A stretch of DNA of 64,000 nt from Panacagrimonas perspica. GTDB taxonomy: Bacteria > Pseudomonadota > Gammaproteobacteria > Nevskiales > Nevskiaceae. The DNA is taken from assembly GCF_004364935.1 (NCBI RefSeq), contig NZ_SOBT01000009.1, positions 964,398 to 1,028,397 on the forward strand. The letters are read 5' to 3'. The notes beneath the pieces were generated by a model. The model saw only the letters and a program-made list of their open reading frames with translations. It did not search any database and was not told the origin of the DNA. A program made the translations under genes and the position numbers. The number at the start of each line of letters is the position of its first letter. The stretch's first letter is position 1. Below are positions 58,716 to 64,000 of this stretch, piece after piece.

Positions 58716-59186
58716 ATGCCGCTTTGGAAGGTGTATCACCCCGTTGGCGCGTATACCCCGCAGGAAAAGCAGGCCTTCTCGAAGGCGATCACCAAGCTGT
58801 ACACCTCGATCCCGATCCCGGCGTTCTACGTCGGCGTGATCTTCCAGGAAGTGCCGGCCGATTCGTTCTACATGGGCGGCGAACCCCGCAAGGATTTCGT
58901 GCGCATCTGGATCGATCACATCGCGCGCACCCTGCCCGAGCCGGAGCAGCGCGCCTTCTGGGTGAAGTTCAGCGACGAAGCGATCGCGCCCTGGGTGAAG
59001 GACAAGGGCTTCGATTGGGAATTCCACATCGACGAGACGATGTTCGATCTGTGGTCCATCCACGGCCATCGGCCGCCGCCGTTCCAGTCCGCCGCGGAAG
59101 CGCGGTGGGTGCAGGAGAACAAGGCGACCGCGTACGACTGGAAGGAAACCATCACCCCGCCGAATCGCGGCAGGACCACGGCCTGA
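58716..59186 (+). CDS. Tautomerase-superfamily protein (cis-CaaD/oxalocrotonate type)
   Basis: 156 aa, AGGAGA upstream of the ATG. The residue after Met is Pro (MPLWKVYHPVG), the N-terminal catalytic base of the tautomerase superfamily. PAFYVGVIFQEVP and DFVRIWIDHIARTL fit the Tautomerase-3 family. It may isomerise an enol/keto intermediate of the substrate of this cluster. It sits between DUF1329 and the TetR gene, convergent with the latter. Confidence 0.8.
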   Translation: MPLWKVYHPVGAYTPQEKQAFSKAITKLYTSIPIPAFYVGVIFQEVPADSFYMGGEPRKDFVRIWIDHIARTLPEPEQRAFWVKFSDEAIAPWVKDKGFDWEFHIDETMFDLWSIHGHRPPPFQSAAEARWVQENKATAYDWKETITPPNRGRTTA

Positions 59187-59240
59187 GCCCGACGGGTCGT
59201 CGGCCGCTCGCGGCCGACGACTCGACGCGGTGCATCCCGA

Positions 59241-59837
59241 TCAGGACGCTTTCTTGCGTCCGCTGCCGAGCCGGCTTTTCACCTGCGAGCGGGCGTTCTT
59301 GAGGAAGTTCGCGGATTCGGGATCGGGCAGTGCCCTGGCGACGACCAACGAACCCACCATCTCCGCAAGCGCGGACTTCGTCAGAGGTGTGGCGTTGGCG
59401 CCGTGTGCCGGACGAAGCAACTTGCTCATGCGGACGACCAAGCGCTCGTACCCGTTCCTGAACTGCAGGCAGGCACCGCTCTCCATTCGGCTGAGTTCGG
59501 CGGACAGGGCCGGGATCGGACATCCCGTCTCGGGACGATCGCGATGGTCGAGCGAGAGGTAGTCGTCGACGAACGCCGCCAGCGCTTCGCCGGGATCCTT
59601 GAGACCTTCGTACGAGAGGACCGTCGCGTAGCGCTGATCGAACATGTATTCGACCGCGTGCCCGATCATGTCGTCTTTGGATTCGAAGTGCGCATAGAAG
59701 CCGCCGTGCGTGAGGCCTGCTCGCTTCATGATGTCCGCGACGCTGACGCCAGCCGTTCCGTGCTCGCGCAACGCGGTGGCGGCTTCGCGAAGCACACGCT
59801 CGCGGGTTGCCGCTTTGTGGTCGGGGGAATATCTCAC
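59241..59837 (-). CDS. TetR-family regulator
   Basis: 198 aa from GTG 59837, with GGAGA 7 bases upstream on the minus strand; upstream frames are not coding. HTH: ATRERVLREAATALREHGTA, then VADIMKRAGLTHGGFYAHFE. The C-terminal domain includes RPETGCPIPALSAEL. It is closely similar in form to the TetR at 47.7 kb. A 15-base inverted repeat lies just before its start, and its half-site also occurs in the DUF1329 promoter, so it probably represses both (inference). Confidence 0.9.
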   Translation of the reverse strand: MRYSPDHKAATRERVLREAATALREHGTAGVSVADIMKRAGLTHGGFYAHFESKDDMIGHAVEYMFDQRYATVLSYEGLKDPGEALAAFVDDYLSLDHRDRPETGCPIPALSAELSRMESGACLQFRNGYERLVVRMSKLLRPAHGANATPLTKSALAEMVGSLVVARALPDPESANFLKNARSQVKSRLGSGRKKAS

Positions 59838-59840
59838 GTT

Positions 59841-59855
59841 CTGATCTCCAATCAG
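59841..59855. promoter_or_regulatory. Inverted repeat at the TetR start, candidate operator
   Basis: CTGATCTCCAATCAG, five-base arms with a five-base centre, overlapping the ribosome site of the TetR gene. It contains CTCCAATC, the complement of the GATTGGAG half-site at 57005-57012. Confidence 0.4.
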
Positions 59856-60233
59856 CCCGCAGTATTCATGAAAGCGAAGGGAGTCGTCATGAAGGGCTTT
59901 TCCGTAGCGGATGCGAGTAAGGCATAACGCGAGTGGATGCGGTTCATAAGAACAAAGAGTTTTACTTATGTTCGACCGCTCCATAGGCTGCACGGCGTCG
60001 AATGGCGCCGTGCGCGGGATGCATCGACATCCTACAGCGCGGCGGTCGTTTCGGTACCGAGCGGCGTACGGATCGTGGAAACGGGACGAGTTCCGCATCG
60101 CATTCGGCAAAGGAATGATGAGCAACATATAAAGAAAGATGCCCAAGCCGGCTTGCTGAATCGAATGACTGGGAAGGGACGCGTCGCGCAAGAGCGAACG
60201 CGCTTAGAAAATCGAACGAACGAGGGTAGGAGA
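59856..60233. other. Divergent leader between TetR and DUF1302, no gene seen
   Basis: About 380 bases, AT-richer in parts (for example TTCATAAGAACAAAGAGTTT near 59944 and ACATATAAAG near 60126), probably containing promoters for both directions. No convincing ORF. GGTAGGAGA gives the ribosome site for the DUF1302 gene. Confidence 0.4.
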
Positions 60234-62264
60234 ATGAGAAAAGCAATCGAGAAGCAGATCGCGACCGCAACCGCCGCCGCGATGCTCGCCGTCGTGTCCG
60301 GACCCGCCAGCGCCCTCGACGGGTGGAACTGGGCGGGTATGGATATCAAGGTGGGCGGGTTCCTTCGTCAGGAAACCGCGATCAGCACCACGGGCGACAA
60401 GAACGTCGCCAATCAGAACGGCAACGTGTTCCAGGACAGGACGGTCGAGCGCCAGGCCTATCTGCCTCCCGAGATGTCGGCCAACCTCGTGCGATGGGGA
60501 GATCTCCCGATCCCCTTCGCGGACACTGTACGTCGTTCCGACTTCGTCCCGAACGACGAGAACGACATCAATTACATGATCATGCGCGGTGAAATCGAGA
60601 TGGGTATTCGCATCTCGGATCGCGTAAGTTTCAATAGCCGTCTCAGGGCGATCTACCAGCCCAATGTCTATGACGACTTTAACGGCGACAGCGTGTCTGG
60701 GTTCCAGGGCGGGATCACGGGCGGCGACTCAAAGCTGTATCACGGCCAGCCCAACTACATGCAGTACATCGTCGAAGGGGATCGGCATCCGCTCCCGCTC
60801 GAATGGAGCGGAAGAAACTATCAGGTCTACTTCCCCACATTCTTCTTTGAAGTGACGCCCGGAAACGGCACCACCGCGATCCGCATCGGCAATCAGCAGA
60901 TCGCTTGGGGTCAGGCACTCTTCTTTAGAACGCTTGATGTTCCGAACGGTCTCGACCTGCGGCGCCATCTGATTCTCGACAAAGGTCTTGAGGAGTTCTC
61001 CGACAAGCGAACCCCTCAGCCGTCGATCCGAATTACCAGCCAGTTGACTGACACGCTACTCGTAGACGCATACATATCGAAATTCACCCCGACCGTCTTC
61101 GGCAACCCGAACACCGCCTACAACGTCATCCCTGTGCAGTTCACCGTGCATGACATGTACGCGAAGAACGGCCTCGATGAATGGGACAAGGTCAGCTTCG
61201 GCCTGAGGTTCAAGGGCGACTACGGTCAATTCGGCTGGCAGGCGGGAGCGGTGAGACGCTACAACCCCGATGGCGTATTCCGCTGGACCGAGTCCGGGGT
61301 CGTTAAGCCGTTTGATCAAAGTCTGGGAAGCGTGGGTTCGATCGTCAATACGACCTACGCATTGAAGTTGCCTGCGGCTGTCGGATGTCCCGGGGAGTTC
61401 GACCCGACGATCTGCCGCCTCTATGGCAGCGCCGCTGAGGCGATGTCGCACTCGCCCTTCGAAGTCGCTCCCGCAGGCGTCTACACCGCAGACGAATGGT
61501 TCTCGTACGCTGCATCAACGCGCCTGCAAGCCATTGAAGGCTTCAACGCCGCAGTCCGCGATTTCCCTGCACTGCAGGATGCGTTTCAGAGCGAAGTAGC
61601 AGACGCCACCGAACTGAGGGCGGCGCTCAATACGGACTTCATGGCGGCCGGTGGCAGCCTCCGGGGTCACCTTGCCCGCGAGTATTTCAAGGAAACAAAC
61701 CTCATGCTCGGCGGAAGCTATGTGCTCGAAAGCGAGAACGAGTTTCTCAATCAGCTGATCTTCAATCTTGAGGCGCAGTACACACCGGATCGCGTCTTCA
61801 CAGCGCCCGACCTTAGTAAGGGCTTCAAAGAGACAGACGAGTACATTCTCTCGTTGGTCGTCGACAAGTGGCATCGATTCTCGAATGACTTCCCGGGAAC
61901 CTATCTGGTGTTCGAAATTCTTACAAAAAATAAGAGTGATCTTGTGGGGCGTCTTCTCGAAGGATTCGATGGCAGCGAAACCAAGAGCGCAGGCGGCCTG
62001 AGTGGAAACGCGAACTACTTCGTGTTCGGCATGACCCAGCCGTTCCCGAACAAAGTTTTCGAAGTTGATTTCGCATCGCTCTACGATCTTCGCGGCGGAG
62101 TCTTTCTGCAGCCACTGGTCCGGTGGAATGTTCGCGGCAACGTGACCCTTGAAGCCTTCTACAACTATGTCGACGGCGGGTTGTACGGCAATCCGAATAA
62201 CAACCTCCTGTCGACGATCGACTACGCGGATGAAATCACGATCCGCGCCAGTCTCAAGTTCTAA
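60234..62264 (+). CDS. DUF1302 outer-membrane protein
   Basis: 676 aa from ATG 60234 with TAGGAGA upstream. Signal peptide MRKAIEKQIATAT...GPASA (~27 residues). Long beta-rich sequence with alternating aromatic strands, GRNYQVYFPTFFFEV, RIGNQQIAWGQALFFRT, and the last residue Phe, as in barrel proteins inserted by Bam. DUF1302 proteins are thought to form outer-membrane channels for hydrophobic compounds and occur with DUF1329. Residues ~390-470 may be an inserted domain with two Cys (VGCPGEFDPTICR). Confidence 0.9.
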   Translation: MRKAIEKQIATATAAAMLAVVSGPASALDGWNWAGMDIKVGGFLRQETAISTTGDKNVANQNGNVFQDRTVERQAYLPPEMSANLVRWGDLPIPFADTVRRSDFVPNDENDINYMIMRGEIEMGIRISDRVSFNSRLRAIYQPNVYDDFNGDSVSGFQGGITGGDSKLYHGQPNYMQYIVEGDRHPLPLEWSGRNYQVYFPTFFFEVTPGNGTTAIRIGNQQIAWGQALFFRTLDVPNGLDLRRHLILDKGLEEFSDKRTPQPSIRITSQLTDTLLVDAYISKFTPTVFGNPNTAYNVIPVQFTVHDMYAKNGLDEWDKVSFGLRFKGDYGQFGWQAGAVRRYNPDGVFRWTESGVVKPFDQSLGSVGSIVNTTYALKLPAAVGCPGEFDPTICRLYGSAAEAMSHSPFEVAPAGVYTADEWFSYAASTRLQAIEGFNAAVRDFPALQDAFQSEVADATELRAALNTDFMAAGGSLRGHLAREYFKETNLMLGGSYVLESENEFLNQLIFNLEAQYTPDRVFTAPDLSKGFKETDEYILSLVVDKWHRFSNDFPGTYLVFEILTKNKSDLVGRLLEGFDGSETKSAGGLSGNANYFVFGMTQPFPNKVFEVDFASLYDLRGGVFLQPLVRWNVRGNVTLEAFYNYVDGGLYGNPNNNLLSTIDYADEITIRASLKF

Positions 62265-62306
62265 ACGAGTTCATCCCCGCGAGTCTCCTCCTTCCGGGGT
62301 TTCTTT

Positions 62307-62343
62307 GGCCGGTGGCGTCTTTCGGCGCCATCGGCCCTTTTCG
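62307..62343 (+). terminator. Intrinsic terminator after DUF1302
   Basis: GGCCGGTGGCG pairs with CGCCATCGGCC (one G:T), loop of 8 bases, followed by CTTTTCG. This would separate DUF1302 from the second DUF1329 gene at least in part. Confidence 0.65.
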
Positions 62344-62387
62344 TTGACGACGACCAAACTGTCCGGTCCTCGCCGGGAGCGTTCCGC

Positions 62388-63779
62388 ATGCGTGTGATTC
62401 GTTACGACCGCCAGTATTCCCGCAGAAAATTCCTACGCGACTGCGCCGCCGGGATCCTCGGGACGGGCGTCCTCTGTCCGCTCGCGCAGGCGATCGCGGA
62501 CACGGGCACGATCGAAAAGGCGTATCCCGAGGAACTGCTCTCGATAGAAGGGTTCACGAAGGGCCGCATCAAAACCGGTGACGTGATCGACGCCTCGAAC
62601 GTCGAGCACGTCAAAGATCTGCTCGAGCCGGTCAGGTACGAGCAGCTTCTCAAGCTGGGGCGGCGCCTCAAGACGCTCCCGACGACGCGGGACGCGATGC
62701 GGCTGTCGCCGTGGGAGTACATCGAGGCGACGCTGCGCAATGCGGGAAAGGCGAAGTTCGATGCGAAAGGGAACGTCGTCAACGCCGCCGACGGCGAGCC
62801 CTGGATCGGCGGGAATCCGTTCCCCGATCCGAAGACGGGACTGGAGCTCTTCGCGGCGCAGACGCTCAACTGGGGCCGTCACGACGCGTCGACCTACGCC
62901 TTCAAGGAGTTCGAGATCTCCGGCAAGGACGGCAAGGTGCGCTTCAACTACGCCGGCGTCTGGGCCGAGTTCTCGCCCGTCGCCCGCGTGGTCCTCGAAC
63001 CTAAGCCGTATTGGCCCGAGCACAAGGACAAGCTTCGGTACCAGACGGTCTGCTTCCTGTCGCCGACGTCGTTCCGCGGCACATCGTTCCTGAACATCTG
63101 GGACTACGACCACAGCACGTTCCCCAACCTGTACGGCTACGTGCCCGAGTTCCGGCGCGTGCGCCAGTTCCCGACGACCCAGCGGTTCGAGCCCCTTGTC
63201 CCAGGCTCCTCGTTGTACCTGTCGGACGCGTGGGCCGCCGGTGACCCGCTGCATACCTGGGGCAACTACCGGATCGTCGGCCGGGGTCCGTTCCTCGCGG
63301 GATTGTCCGGAAACTGGAATCCGAGCCATCCGAACTGGGAATGTGGGGTACATGGAGGGGCAGCCGGCCAATCGTTCTGGGACACGTCGGTCGAACTGAT
63401 TCCGGAGACGATCATCGTCGAGGCGGAACCCCTGAAGTTTCCGCGGGCACCGATCTCCAAGAAACGGGTTTGGTTCGACGCGCGGAACAACGCGGTCGTG
63501 GGAATGCTCACGTTCGATCGCCGCGGACAGCCGTACCGCTCTTTCGACGGCGCCTACGATCTGTACGAGAAAGGGTCCGATCGCCACATGGACGGAGCCC
63601 ATCCCTACTGGAGCTGGGTCCACGTCACGGCGTCCGACATCCAGACCGGCGACATCACGCGCCTGAACCAAGTTCGTGTTCTCGAAGGCTCGCACCGCAG
63701 CGGTGCGAACGATCCCGACATCTACAACAAGTATCTGACCCAAGCGGCGCTCATCAAGCTCGGAGCGAGTTCGGCATGA
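62388..63779 (+). CDS. Second DUF1329 protein, Tat-type signal
   Basis: 463 aa paralogue of the protein at 57.2 kb. Tat-like YSRRKFLRDCAAGILGTGVL start, then AYPEELLSIEGFTKGRIKTG, GYVPEFRRVRQFP, GDPLHTWGNYR and NKYLTQAALIKLG, all matching the first copy. Two DUF1329 copies flank one DUF1302 gene; they may handle different substrates or form a relay. It overlaps the next gene (ATGA). Confidence 0.9.
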   Translation: MRVIRYDRQYSRRKFLRDCAAGILGTGVLCPLAQAIADTGTIEKAYPEELLSIEGFTKGRIKTGDVIDASNVEHVKDLLEPVRYEQLLKLGRRLKTLPTTRDAMRLSPWEYIEATLRNAGKAKFDAKGNVVNAADGEPWIGGNPFPDPKTGLELFAAQTLNWGRHDASTYAFKEFEISGKDGKVRFNYAGVWAEFSPVARVVLEPKPYWPEHKDKLRYQTVCFLSPTSFRGTSFLNIWDYDHSTFPNLYGYVPEFRRVRQFPTTQRFEPLVPGSSLYLSDAWAAGDPLHTWGNYRIVGRGPFLAGLSGNWNPSHPNWECGVHGGAAGQSFWDTSVELIPETIIVEAEPLKFPRAPISKKRVWFDARNNAVVGMLTFDRRGQPYRSFDGAYDLYEKGSDRHMDGAHPYWSWVHVTASDIQTGDITRLNQVRVLEGSHRSGANDPDIYNKYLTQAALIKLGASSA

Positions 63780-64000
63780 ACACACCTTTCCCGTTCCCCA
63801 ATGCCGGGCGGCCTTCCAACCGACAGATCGTCCTCGGTCGGCGTCCGAACGGGACGCCGTCAGCGGACGACTTCGCGATCTGGCACGCGGAGATCCCGCA
63901 CGTGCAGCCTGGCGAAGTCCTGATCCGGAATCTCTTCTTGTCCGTCGAACCCGCGATGCGGGGGTGGGTCAACATCGCAGCGAACTACGGGACGCCGGTG
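63776..64000 (+). CDS. CurA-type NADPH-dependent reductase, 5' part (runs off window)
   Basis: First 75 codons of an MDR-family enzyme, start overlapping the DUF1329 stop. SNRQIVLGRRPNGTPSADDF, PGEVLIRNLFLSVEPAMRGW are the N-terminal marks of curcumin/enone reductases of the zinc-free MDR group. It likely reduces an enone or aldehyde double bond in the cluster's pathway. The rest lies beyond base 64000. Confidence 0.85.
   Translation, partial: MNTPFPFPNAGRPSNRQIVLGRRPNGTPSADDFAIWHAEIPHVQPGEVLIRNLFLSVEPAMRGWVNIAANYGTPV

Overview
The window looks like chromosomal DNA of a GC-rich Gammaproteobacterium. A Nevskiales or Steroidobacterales-type catabolic generalist is my guess from gene content: UbiK, YifB/ComM, kdpFABC-DE, SapC, several acyl-CoA enzymes and DUF1302/DUF1329 proteins. 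I see no rRNA, tRNA or CRISPR array.

Region 1 (1-36518) reads as host backbone. It starts with the tail of an unknown ORF, then FecR-like, SapC-like and small secreted proteins. At 3-16.6 kb lies a lipid or isoprenoid catabolic block: Tat-exported flavoprotein, two acyl-CoA synthetases, acyl-CoA dehydrogenase, enoyl-CoA hydratase, two SDRs (one without the usual catalytic residues), a citryl-CoA-lyase-like protein, a TesB-type thioesterase, and TetR and AraC regulators. A giant transglutaminase/DUF2126 protein follows, then a complete kdpFABC-kdpDE potassium system, a leucine-dehydrogenase-type enzyme, a four-gene Gld-like ABC export cluster, a Na+/H+ antiporter homologue, ubiK and the 5' part of comM. 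Twelve copies of a GTAG-hairpin REP/BIME repeat are scattered between 3 and 29.9 kb. One is inserted in frame inside an acyl-CoA synthetase.

Region 2 (36519-about 45.4 kb): comM is cut at codon ~281 by a sequence beginning TGT with short direct repeats, which looks like the end of a Tn7-like element. Behind it are a complete IS21-family insertion sequence that cuts a lipoprotein gene, and then a compact defence-like cassette: HTH regulator, Vsr endonuclease, DNA cytosine methyltransferase, and a coupled three-gene operon of GHKL ATPase, a 330-aa protein and a 187-aa protein.

Region 3 (about 45.5-64 kb) is a catabolic block. An MFS/SDR/TetR unit carries a perfect 18-bp palindrome over the TetR start codon. 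Next is a tightly packed operon: DJ-1-like protein with altered nucleophile, two NTF2-fold proteins, toluene-monooxygenase-type hydroxylase subunits alpha, gamma and beta, effector, AraC regulator, Rieske ferredoxin and a glutathione-reductase-type ferredoxin reductase. Embedded between the gamma-subunit and effector genes is a four-helix membrane protein that matches styrene oxide isomerase. This suggests that an alkene or arene epoxide made by the di-iron enzyme is isomerised to a carbonyl compound by a partner made from the same transcript. Downstream come DUF1329, a tautomerase, TetR, DUF1302, a second DUF1329 and the start of a CurA-type reductase, probably uptake and further processing of a hydrophobic substrate. 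I consider the monooxygenase plus epoxide-isomerase operon the best candidate for an undescribed system; the Vsr/methyltransferase/GHKL cassette is second.

All family assignments are by eye from motifs. No database search or alignment was run.
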